A DNA stretch of 52,310 nt from Haplomitrium mnioides (lineage: Eukaryota > Marchantiophyta > Haplomitriopsida > Calobryales), in assembly GCA_049999725.1 (NCBI GenBank), contig JBNGIS010020578.1, positions 1-52,310 of the forward strand. Reading direction: 5' to 3'. Made by a program: the position numbers and the translations under genes. The notes under the pieces were generated by a model, which was not told the DNA's origin, made no database searches, and was given only the letters and a program-made list of their open reading frames with translations. Below, piece after piece: positions 43,512 through 52,310 of the stretch (its first letter is position 1; each line of letters opens with the position of its first letter).

Positions 43512-44136
43512 CAATGTTCATCATTCCAGTGGTCCAAGAATTGCTCACAAGTATTGGATTGTGGGCTACTGGACCAAAAAAGGCAAGAGAAGCATGAAGC
43601 TCTTCAACTTGCAAGCTGATGATGCTAGTGGTCATCCTCGGTAAATTATGCGGAGTGTGTCTAGTTTCCGTACTGTATCGGCAAAGCTAAAACATCTACA
43701 AGATGATGCTCATGTGAATATGTACCAAAAGCCTCAAGCTTTGTACAATTTTTTCATTGACCATTTATCAACAAAGCAAGATTGGATCTTAGATATTTGC
43801 TCTAGGCCTGACATATGCCTTGTTTGTGCTTTAAAGATGATATGAAATTGCATCGCTATGGAATATAATAGATGTCAATCTATCTATATTCCTTAGAGAG
43901 TTTTGACGATGGCTTCTTTGCCATCCAATGCGACCAAATTGCAGATAGCATATGCGTACCACAAGGAACTTGTTCCTCCTAGTAGTGCAGGTGCTACTAG
44001 TGATTTTGTTGCAATCTCTAGAACTGGAAAGTTTTGGCATGGCTCTCTAGCGGTTGCCAATGCTAAAGCTTCTCAAGCAATTGATTTAGATGAGACAATT
44101 CCTCTAAAAGAGGATAGGGTTGTATCATCAGACTGA
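43512..44136 (+). other. Exon 4: methyltransferase motif I (SAM-binding) region
   Basis: One frame to TGA at 44134: NVHHSSGPRIAHKYWIVGYW, FNLQADDASGHPR, then YQKPQALYNFFIDHLSTKQ, DWILDICSRPD (43780-43812), CALK, NCIAMEYNRCQSIYIP and RVLTM. The layout KP..L...I...S...DW.LD.C...........AL.....CIA.E...Q......R is that of the X-I-II region of beta-class methyltransferases. The Gly-rich GSGT loop is replaced by SRPD, which would itself disrupt SAM binding. Three stops (TAA, TGA, TAG) follow HPR, MI and YIP. The C terminus ends EDRVVSSD, matching EDRAEVEAAK of copy 2. Confidence 0.7.
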
Positions 44137-45609
44137 TGTAATTTTTCTATATAATAAAGTATTTTCTTTACAAAATACTATTTGGTTTGTCTTCATTCTT
44201 GTGGCATTCCAAATCCATTTTAAGTTTTTTCTTCACGATTCAATTTCTTGTGCAAAATGATTTTTGAACAAAACGCACTAGTTTTTATGAAAATTAGCAA
44301 CAAAGTCTATGCTAACATGCAAGCTCCTTGTTTTTTCATTTTCTATTCAAGTTTTCTTTAATCTTGAGTTTTTGGAGTCCCTTCTTAGAAGGGCTTTAGT
44401 AGTCCCTACTTCCAAGTACTGAGCAGTCTGTGCTCGGTTGGGCTTCAGTTGTCCACGCGCGTATGGGCTTCAGTTGTTCAAGCTCGTATAGGCTTCAGTT
44501 GTCCCTTTGCATATAGACTTTATCAAACAAATCGTGTCTACATACGAGCCTCAATTGTCCATGCGCGCATAGGCTTCAGCAATCTTTACACAATTATTTG
44601 ACTTCAACAATCCTCTTGCACCTACACTTTAGGGTTCTAGTTCAAAGTTCCTACACATGACAGCTTCAACTTTCCATGCGTGTCTGAGTCTTTGACAATC
44701 TCTACATGCATAACCTTTAAGACTATGGCTTAAAGTTCTTACACACTTAAGAATCTTTTTTGCTTGAATGTGTTTCTGATAAAATTTGAATGGTTTTATC
44801 AAATTTTAAAACTAATGATATCATTGATAGTTTTGAACAAATTTAACAACAAAAGTAGTGTATATGTTGCACATATTTTGTTTCATGATGCTCATACTTT
44901 TAAAAGAAGAAACTATGAAGGTAAATTCAAACAAATTCTGATAAGAAGATTTGTTTTAAATACATTATGCATTTGAATATGTCAATATACTATCATCAAA
45001 TTCATGATTTTTGATGCCAAAATTTCAAAATTGGGCTTTGTTTTGTGAATGCCAAATGAAGTAGAAACCCAGTAGCGGTTCTTGGTTCAAAGTAGTGGTT
45101 GTTAACTTTAATTTGTGACTTGGTCTATTCACAACCTTAACACCTAGTGATTTTTGAGTTTGATATTTGAGAGTCACGACTTTGTTTTTTAGTGTCTCGT
45201 TGACAAATGTTTTGTCAGCGAATGGCTCTATAGTTGAGTTTTCATCTGCTTCCAAATGATTTGTTCCTAATATTGTGAAGATTGTAGCATCATTAAAGAA
45301 GAACAACATTGATTCTTCTCTTGCATACTACAACTTCATAAGCCATCATTTTGTCCTTTGCACATCGTGAATTCAGATGCCAACAACTCTCTTTCTAGAC
45401 ATCATGATTTCAAAGTTGGTCACAAGAGGTGATATACAAATTCTTGAATTTCTTGATGTGCCATATTATATACTCAATATAGTTTTCCTTCTTTAATAAA
45501 GAATTCATCTCTCATAGATAGTATAGATCTGTGTTGGCAATAAGTTACTTGTTGTGGTCTTAAATGCACTTGATTCACATGGTTCAAAATAGCAAATGGT
45601 ATTTCTTAA
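44137..45609. other. 3' flank of copy 1 and palindromic array 44400-44740; no gene
   Basis: 44140-44330 is homologous to the reverse complement of 49135-48950 (AATAAAGTATT..., GGCATTCCAAAT, AAAATGATTTTTGAA, AACAAAGTCTATG.T..CATG), so the duplication reaches past the stop codon. 44400-44740 holds units such as GGCTTCAGTTGTCCACGCGCGTATG. A 94-aa minus-strand frame at 45309-45025 has no recognisable family. Confidence 0.6.
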
Positions 45610-47410
45610 ATTATAGGTAAGAAATTGACTAAGAATAATTACAGTGTCTAGTTTGTGAGCATGACCAATTTTATTATAGACATTTTAGGATTTTATCACA
45701 TGTGATGAAGTAGAGCATATGTTGGTACCAACCCCATCTGGTGAAGAAATGAAGGCCTGCAAGACCCACATTGAGAAAGTGCACAAATTTCTATATTGGC
45801 TCACTATTAGTGTCGATGGCAAAATGATGGGCTATGTATCTACAGCAAAGACATCCAAGAAAGCTTGGGATATCTTGAAAGAAAGATACGCAGCCACATT
45901 AGATGCAAGAAAGCTGACACTGTAGTTGGAGTTCTTGTAGAAAAAGAAACTAAATATAAATGCCTTTGCTTTGAAGATAAAATTGCTAGTTGGCAAATGT
46001 ATGAGAGGATGTGAAGGAGAGTGCCATGGTGGCAATTTCTTTGAATATGTAAGGCAAAGAGTACAAACAATTTAAAACATTCATGAAAACGAGGGAAGGA
46101 ACTATATCCTTCTCAGAGCTCATCGCAATGTTTGTGGTAGACAAACTTTACGTTGGAGGATTAGCCTCAAGTAGTCACGGCAACCAAGAGCAAGTTGTAA
46201 AAGAGCTCAAAGAGAAATTCCAAATGATGAAGAACTTATAGTGAACTCTAATAGAGTTCTTCAACCAAATGCCAATAATGTAAGAAAAGCCAAGCAAAGC
46301 TACTACAAGATAACTCTAATAGAGCTATGCAACTCAAGGCCCAAGTTAAAACCAAGAGTGCAAATAAAAGACAAGCAACCAAAGAACCCAAGTGATTCTA
46401 GATAAGCTTGAGAGTGAGGAGTGGGGTTATAAAGCCCTTCTAATTATACAAGAGAAGAAGGTGTCATCCCCCTTCTTTCACTTACAAATCACCTCCAATT
46501 TCAGCCTTAAAAGTGATCTTATCTTACTTCTCTAAAAGTAACTTTGAAGGCAAGTAATCTTATCTCACTTCAACCTAAAAGTGACCTTATACCACTTCAC
46601 TTGAGGTAACTTTAAAAGCAAGTAACCCTAAAATGATTTCAACTCTAAAAGTGACCCTCTACCCTTTTCCTTCACTCCTCTCTATTTTATTTTAAATAGC
46701 ACAACATCATGCTTGTACTGTTACATAAGCTTTCTATTCTAATAAGGGTAGAGGTAGGAGTTATGGAAGAAGCAACTTTGGAAAAGGTCACTCAAATGAC
46801 AGTGCACAAAACAAACAAGCAAACAACAACAAGTACAACCAAATCAATTTGGTGGCAGAAGTCAATTCAGAGACATGGGGAGTAATTGAGGACCTGGAAG
46901 CCAACAACACTTCCTAGGGACAAAATGTTTTTATTGTGGCAAACCAAGTTATATGGCTAGGGACTATTACAAAAAAATAGTATGACATGAGAAATAACAA
47001 AGTGCAAGAGAATTATGTAGGTTCTAAAAAGACAAACGATGAGATATTTTTTTCATGCAACACAGATACTCTTATATTTCAGATGGAAAATAGAGTGGCA
47101 ATGAAGACAAGTGATTTGTGAATTCCGCATACTCAAACCACATGATAGACCATAGAGAATTGTCTACATAGACCAAAAATTTGAGTAGACATAAATACGT
47201 TGAGACATGTGACTCAACTATACATTCTATTTGACAGATTTGCAATATACCTATTGTGTAAGAGAATGGCAAAACAAAATGCCTATATGACATTATGCAT
47301 GTATCAAGGATTCAAAAAAAATGTGATTTCATTGGGACAACTTGTAGAGCAAAATATGCAATTCAAGTTTAATCCCACTAGAGAATGGAAAAACAAAATG
47401 CATGTATGAC
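45610..47410 (+). pseudogene. Plus-strand copia gag/protease remnant, split by a solo LTR
   Basis: Same family as the two minus-strand elements: KTHIEKVHKFLYWLTISVDG, KTSKKAWDILKERYAAT (45760-45900), ELIAMFVVDKLYVGG (about 46120), then after the insertion SNKGRGRSYGRSNFGK (about 46740), zinc knuckle CFYCGKPSYMARDYYKK (46928-46977; His and last Cys replaced by Tyr), protease-like FVNSAYSNHMIDHREL, and MHVSRIQKN.ISLGQLVEQNMQF. No integrase or RT follows. A short ENGKTKCLYD segment is duplicated near 47265 and 47384. Confidence 0.8.
46196..46725. mobile_element. Solo LTR, 530 bp, with target duplication
   Basis: TGTAAAAGAG...ACTGTTACA with terminal inverted TGTAA/TTACA and a TATA-like GGGGTTATAAAGCCC at about 46423. 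It splits the gag frame between GAGCAAGT and TAAGCTTTCTATTC. Related gag at about 24335 reads QEQAFYSNKGKG, so the original site was CAAGC: the flanks CAAGT (46191-46195) and TAAGC (46726-46730) are each one C-to-T change from it. Confidence 0.85.
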
Positions 47411-49137
47411 GCTATGCATGCCTTATGTTAGAAACTATGGTTGAAAATCCACATGAAGAGTTGAGAAGCTGTAAAAAAAGAGACACTCAAAAACTACATC
47501 TAAGAAGTGACACCCAAAATGCTAAAACGTGAGACAAGCAAGATAGTCCTATGCTTTGGAAACACAATCGCAATAAAGGTAGTATGGTCACTTGCTGGAG
47601 GGAAAACTTAAAATGCTTGATCGTGAATGGACAGGAGGTAGAAAAATAGGAAACGCTAAAGTTGTTCCTCAACGCTCTGATATTCGCCACCTTCTCACTC
47701 ACAACCTTCTCACAAACTCATGACTCACAACCTTCTCACAATGCTAGGAAGTCATCTCTCACTATAATATGATTTTGACAATAAGCTCACATGTTGAATA
47801 TGTTGCATGTGCTCCAAACACTGTAGCCCAAAGATGCAAAAAACAACGATGCAAAGTTGTGATCTTCATACATATGGAACCACAAAAAGAATGCAAACAT
47901 GAAATATGGTTGTTTAAAGATACCTTAGATAGGCTTATCTTTTAAATATATATGGGAGAAATGTTTCTTTGTAATTACATGAGCTTCCATAAATGTGATG
48001 AGATTGTTAGTTGGGAGCAATCAATCATGCTCATATAGAAGGGTAGCTACATGTCTATTAACATCATCTAGTCAATGGTACGTAGGTGTGTGCATGTAGA
48101 TAACTGCATACGCATGCTAATTTCTTCACCTCTAGATAAAATAACCATTTTACCAAGAGTGCTCTCTAGTGCTGCCACCTGTCACCACTAGGTGCATCTA
48201 TAACAATTGTTATTTTGAACCAGGAATTGCTACTGAGTTCTTGTTGTATTTCACGTTGAATTTTGTTTTTCAAAATTTTGCTTAAAATTTTACATTTTTT
48301 TATAGTTACAAATTTTTTCATCAAAAGAATTTATTCAACCTGAAAATTGGTTTATTCAAATACCTATTGTATTTAAGAAAAAAATTAATGCTCAATATTT
48401 GGTAAAAGAAAGTAAATATAAAAATATTATGCTATAGTAAGATAAACAAACAAGATAGAATATTGAAAAAACATGGTAAAATTATATAGTAAAATTTTAA
48501 TGTTTTCTTAAAAAATTTGGAAAAACCTTCAAGATACAAAATCCTAAAATATTTACAAAGAACAAATCCAAAAAAAAGATGATGCTGCAACATACACTGA
48601 TATATAAATCTCTAATCTAGTGAGAGTTGCTTTAAAGTTGTATTTACGTACGGAATGGATAAAACAAAAAGGAAGAGCTATGTTTGCATTGACTTCAAGC
48701 TCACATATCATAAAAGATGATGCCTTTCAAAAAACTCAATCCGATATTCCAAGGTGAGCAAGCAATGAATCATTAGTAACTTGAAAATTTGAATATCCAA
48801 AATAGTACGACAACAACGAACTAGATGTAGAATGGTATCGTCATTGAAGATTGTAATAAATTTAATGAGCAGCTAAGAAAAAAAACAAAAAAAAAAAACT
48901 CATGAATGAAAAAATATTGTATGAGAATCAAAATCAATCGAATGGGAACCTCCATGCCAACATAGAGTTTGTTGTTAATTTTTACAAAAACAATAGGTTT
49001 TCTTCAAAAATCATTTTTTAAAAGAAAAGAGATTGTCAAGAAAATACCTCATGACCATTATTTGGAATGCTACAAGAATATAGATCAAATACAAAATATT
49101 TTTAAAAAATAATACTTTGTTATTCTAAAAATGTACA
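47411..49137. other. No gene seen; AT-rich
   Basis: AT-rich sequence with poly-A/T tracts (48250-48560). The right end, about 48950-49137, is the 3' flank of methyltransferase copy 2. Confidence 0.6.
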
Positions 49138-49769
49138 TCACTTTGCAGCTTCAACTTCAGCCCTGTCCTCCACGATATCAAATTGTTACAAAGAATGAAT
49201 AATGACCAGACCTAAAATCAGAAGTCATTACAACTGCAAAAGGAGACACCATGTCAAAAATATCATCTTTTGTAAAGGGCTCAAAGTCGTCATGCTTACA
49301 TTCCTTGTATTTGTAAGGAATATCAGCAATTGCTAAAGTGAAACTTCTTGGTTTCACCAAGCCCTTTAATTTTCGAGCATTGGACTCCCTATAGACTTGA
49401 AGAAACACCACATTGAGTCCATCAGCATAGGACATTAAGTCTTGGTCTTTTTCTTCAAGCCTTCCTTTGATTGGAGGGACAACAATGTCATTTTACTGCC
49501 TTGACTTCCACTCTCTAGCATTCTCAGAGTAGAGCAAAAAGGCATGAAGGTACAATACGAAGGTTGGAGCTTGGTCTTGTTCTGCAAGGGCTTCTTTGAC
49601 CCTAGATCTCTTTTCCCCTTTCACAATGACCCTCCATTTTCCTAGCAAGCTGTCGCTTAAATGTTTTGTCACCCTATAAACAACACTGAGAAATAAATTA
49701 GAGGAGAATACAAAAACAATAAGCTTGACTTCAAAAGGAAAACACAGTCAAAGAGAGGTAGAACTTTGA

Positions 49770-49975
49770 AGTTCATGCAAGTATGGACTTCAAAGTCCAT
49801 ATGAGCATGGACTTCAGAGTCACTTTGAGCTTGAACTCTCGGAGTCCCATCGCGCATGGAATCTCAAGTCCATGTGCGCATAGGCTAGATCTCCTTGCAA
49901 GTAGGGAGATCTAGCACACTCCAAAGCCAAAGAGTGCATGCACATATAGACTCTTAGATGTCCATGCACACATGA
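49770..49975. repeat. Palindromic minisatellite in intron 2 of copy 2
   Basis: Units GAAGTTCATGCAAGTATGGACTTCAAAGTCCATATGAGCATGGACTTC and relatives, in the intron between exon 2 and exon 3, the same position as 38855-42775 in copy 1. Confidence 0.85.
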
Positions 49976-51624
49976 AAGAAACTCCAAAAATAAAAGTATT
50001 GAAAAATAATTCAAACAATCTTTTGAAACACAATTGAAGAAGGGAAAAAAAAACTTGTCAACAATTTCTTGACGCTTAAGTAGAAAGAAAACTTCTTTGA
50101 TTCCTATGTGTGGATGGGATATTCCATCTTAGCCTCCTCCCAAGAGCTACAATACACCTAAGAACAAAACGATTTCAAATTGACCATTACCGCCAAAACT
50201 TTATGTCTCTTAAGTTCTCGAAACATTTCTTTGATTGAAAGCTCTCCGACTTCCATTCGCTTCAAAATTGAGATTTTTGTTTCATCAAAATGACCCTGAA
50301 AGAACCTCCAAGGTGTCCACTTCATGTCCTCTATTATGAGAGATCCTTTGGCCTTGGGCTTTTGACCTTTGACTAGATTCTTTTCCCACATGCTGAAAAT
50401 GCTATGTTCTAACTCCTAGAGCTCTACACTTTGAAACTCCAGCTCGAACCAGTTGTCTTGAGAAGTCACCATCTTCTTAAGAGTTGACTTTGGCTTGATT
50501 TCAAAAGTCTCTAGCACAAGCTCTCTTTTCAACTTTTGGGATGAGACCATTCCACTCTCTATATAGTGATGATACCAACACTCAACCTTATGAATTGAAG
50601 TCATCTCCAACGTGTAGTGTTGGTCGTAGTTGTCATGAGTCGTAAATATTCGGGCTTATGTTGGTGTGAGCCCCACATAGATGTAACAGTTGCAAAGCAA
50701 AAGCACTAGATTTTTTGCTCCATACTTTGTCATCAAAAGTCGCCTTGCAACAACATTGTGATTGCCTTATGCAATCTCGTAGCAGTTTTTGTCAGGGTTC
50801 ATAATGTTGAACTCTGACTTATCATTCAACCCACAATTCAGGTCCACAACCACAATAAAAAAACAAATGCACATACTTGTTGGAGAGCATTCTCCATCCT
50901 AGAAGCTCAACAAAATCTTCATTCAATCTTCTAATATGGAATGGCCTCCAGTTATCCATTCTAGATTTGGGAAGGCTCAAATTCTCCAAACAAATAGAGA
51001 TTGTTTCTTCTCAGATTCTACACTATTGGATTGCAAATTTTCTTATTTTGTTTTTGTCCTTCTGAGACACTATTTGAGGATCAACCTGCTCTCTTTCTTG
51101 AAAATTCTGGAGCCACTTGTGCACTTGCCTCTTTGTTCTTGATGTTGGAGGCTGCACCAATTCTGACTTGACTTCCTCCTCAGAGCTGTTAGAGGCGGAA
51201 GATGAAGAGGCCGCCAAAACAGAGCTAGGTGGAGATGGGGACCGAACAAGCTCCTCATTAATCAATATTGGTGGCATTGACTTTTTCTTTGGTAACTCCA
51301 TCTTCTTCTTTTTCGGAGCCTTGACTAGCTCCACCTCCTTTCTTTTCTTAGCAATCGAAGGTCCATCTATTGCTATCATTGTCATAGTTCCCACACTTGG
51401 ATGAGGCACTAATTGTGCTAAGTGAAGGCTTTGCTTCACTTTCAAAATTTTTGAACTGAGAGCAAATTTGATGAAGTCCCTTTCTATTCGCTATATGTTT
51501 AGGTAAGCGTTGACAAAGTTGGACAGAAATTGAGAAATTTGAAAAAAAAAAAAAAACAAGAAATGGTCAATGACTTATTTTAAAAACTTGTCAAAAAACC
51601 TCTCATGGACTTGGAGGCCTTGAC

Positions 51625-51770
51625 CAAGTAATCTAGACGCGAAGGGGCACTTGAGTCTATTCGCGTATGGACTCGAGAGTCTTTGAGCTATGGGACAAAG
51701 ACTCTTGAGTCCCTACCGCTCATAGACCCCTGAGTTCCTACGAGCATAGAGTGCAGAGTCCATTACACGT
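51625..51770. repeat. Palindromic minisatellite in intron 1 of copy 2
   Basis: Units GAGTCTATTCGCGTATGGACTC and relatives between the donor at 51830 and exon 2; positional counterpart of 36825-37190. Confidence 0.85.
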
Positions 51771-52310
51771 GAGTAAGATGCTTTGCAAAAAAAAGTTTAA
51801 AACAAATGGGAAAAAAATACTATATCTTACCTTGCTGTCATTGTAAGCCAATTGTTGATCTTTGGTGAAGATATCTCTTGGCTTCATCTCGTTGAAGTAG
51901 AATCTCTTTGGCAACCCCTTGAAGAGTGTGATTGATGTGTTTGACTACACAAACAGCCCCATGTGGGCTCTAAGCCCCTCTCAAATCATACTAATTTGGA
52001 CCAAAAAGCCCATGTTCAATTTTTCACCTTCCTTGTGAAAAAGGTAAAGGTGATGGTCGATATGTTTAATGGTTCCACAACAAACTAGCTATTCATAGAC
52101 TAGTTTTTGTGGTTCAAGAGTCTTCAAAAAATCATAGTATCGATAAGGCTTTGGTTGAGCTGGTTTGGAGCATTGGCATGTGATGCCATTTTCTCTAAAA
52201 TGTAAAAGAGTAAAAATGAGGAGGAAAATTTGAAAGAAAAAAAATTTAGCAAAGAGCTCAAGGCAAAAAATGGCAAAATCACAAGAAAAAGCAAAAACAA
52301 TCACTACAAG

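Larger units (their letters stand above)
36416..44136 (+). pseudogene. BAH-like/ParB-like/DNA methyltransferase gene, decayed copy 1
   Basis: Four predicted exons: 36416-36776, about 37290-38765, about 42848-43403 and 43512-44136. They encode in order a BAH-like module, a K/S/P-rich linker, a ParB-like domain, and the two halves of an amino-methyltransferase in beta order (motif IV before motif I). Donors at 36777, 38766 and 43404 are good GTAAG sites, but the acceptors of exons 2 and 3 have lost AG. About a dozen in-frame stops and at least one frameshift (about 36560) make it non-functional. Intron 2 is enlarged by a 3.7-kb GC-rich insertion. The second copy (52189-49138, minus) validates the exon structure. 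The family is probably an N4-cytosine or N6-adenine DNA methyltransferase. Land-plant N4-cytosine methyltransferases such as the one reported from Marchantia sperm are the natural comparison, but I could not compare sequences. Confidence 0.7.
49138..52189 (-). pseudogene. BAH-like/ParB-like/DNA methyltransferase gene, decayed copy 2
   Basis: Minus-strand relative of 36416-44136. Exon 1 runs 52189-51831 (donor AGCAAG|GTAAGA) with SKPAQPKPYRY, VCCGTIKHIDHHLYLFHKEG, LNMGFLVQISMI, LPKRFYFNEMKPRDIFTK. Exon 2, about 51520-50055, has the basic linker (KAPKKKKMELPKKKS), RPFHIRRLNEDFVELL, FFIVVVDLNCGLNDKSEF, ARRLLMTKYGAK and SGMVSSQKLKREL. Exon 3 from 49674 (TTTATAG|GG) contains YLHAFLLYSENAREWKSRQ, SYADGLNVVFLQVYRESN and FTLAIADIPYKYKECKHDD (DIPY at 49324-49313). 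After SDFRSGHYSFF the frame is joined by an internal deletion to the last residues (VEDRAEVEAAK, stop at 49140-49138). The motif I exon is therefore missing. A one-base deletion near the start codon and several stops are further damage. Confidence 0.7.

Overview
This is a nuclear genome segment of a seed-free vascular plant, most likely a fern. The basis is a long, nearly intronless PPR-DYW gene whose repeat wording ([23 protein letters not shown]) is of the fern/lycophyte type, GT-AG introns, plant genes with plant-style targeting sequences, and a dense load of decayed Ty1/copia elements. There are no bacterial operons, tRNA or rRNA genes, or CRISPR arrays. A run of 100 N (36221-36320) is an assembly gap.

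Layout. 1-8.2 kb is the gene-bearing end: a 124-bp tandem repeat; an unknown 194-aa protein (1191-1775); two possible terminal exons of an unidentified gene (2832-3112); a minus-strand gene (3815 to about 6075) in which half of an OSB-type PDF motif, completed across a 101-nt intron, runs in frame into PPR repeats with a full DYW domain; and, head-to-head with it, the first three exons of an Mpv17/PMP22-family membrane protein (6596-7552) with a one-base frameshift. 8.2-18 kb holds LTR-like repeats, a copia pol fragment, a LINE C-terminal fragment, one LTR with primer-binding site and gag, and several short tandem repeats. 18-31 kb is nested copia material: a gag-only element (LTRs at 18258 and 26732) is split by a complete but decayed minus-strand copia (20549-26645), and a second minus-strand copia (27086 to about 31300) truncates the outer right LTR. 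32.6-36 kb is a decayed DUF7869-type coding repeat on the minus strand.

36.4-52.3 kb contains the most unusual content: two decayed copies of one multi-exon gene in tail-to-tail inverted orientation (36416-44136 on plus; 52189-49138 on minus). Comparing the copies gives a protein with a BAH-like N-terminal module, a K/S/P-rich linker, a ParB-like domain and a beta-order amino-methyltransferase (motif IV DIPY before the KP..L / LDxC motif I region), i.e. a probable N4-cytosine or N6-adenine DNA methyltransferase. Most premature stops in both copies are explicable as C-to-T changes at CAA, CAG or CGA codons. The introns carry arrays of a short palindromic minisatellite (core ATGCGCGCAT) that also lies in and around the DUF7869 repeat. 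A 3.7-kb GC-rich insertion with 5-bp target duplications sits inside one of these palindromes. Between the two gene copies is another copia gag remnant, split by a 530-bp solo LTR.

All identifications were made by reading motifs; no database search was possible. Exon limits are predictions from splice-site consensus and comparison of the two copies.
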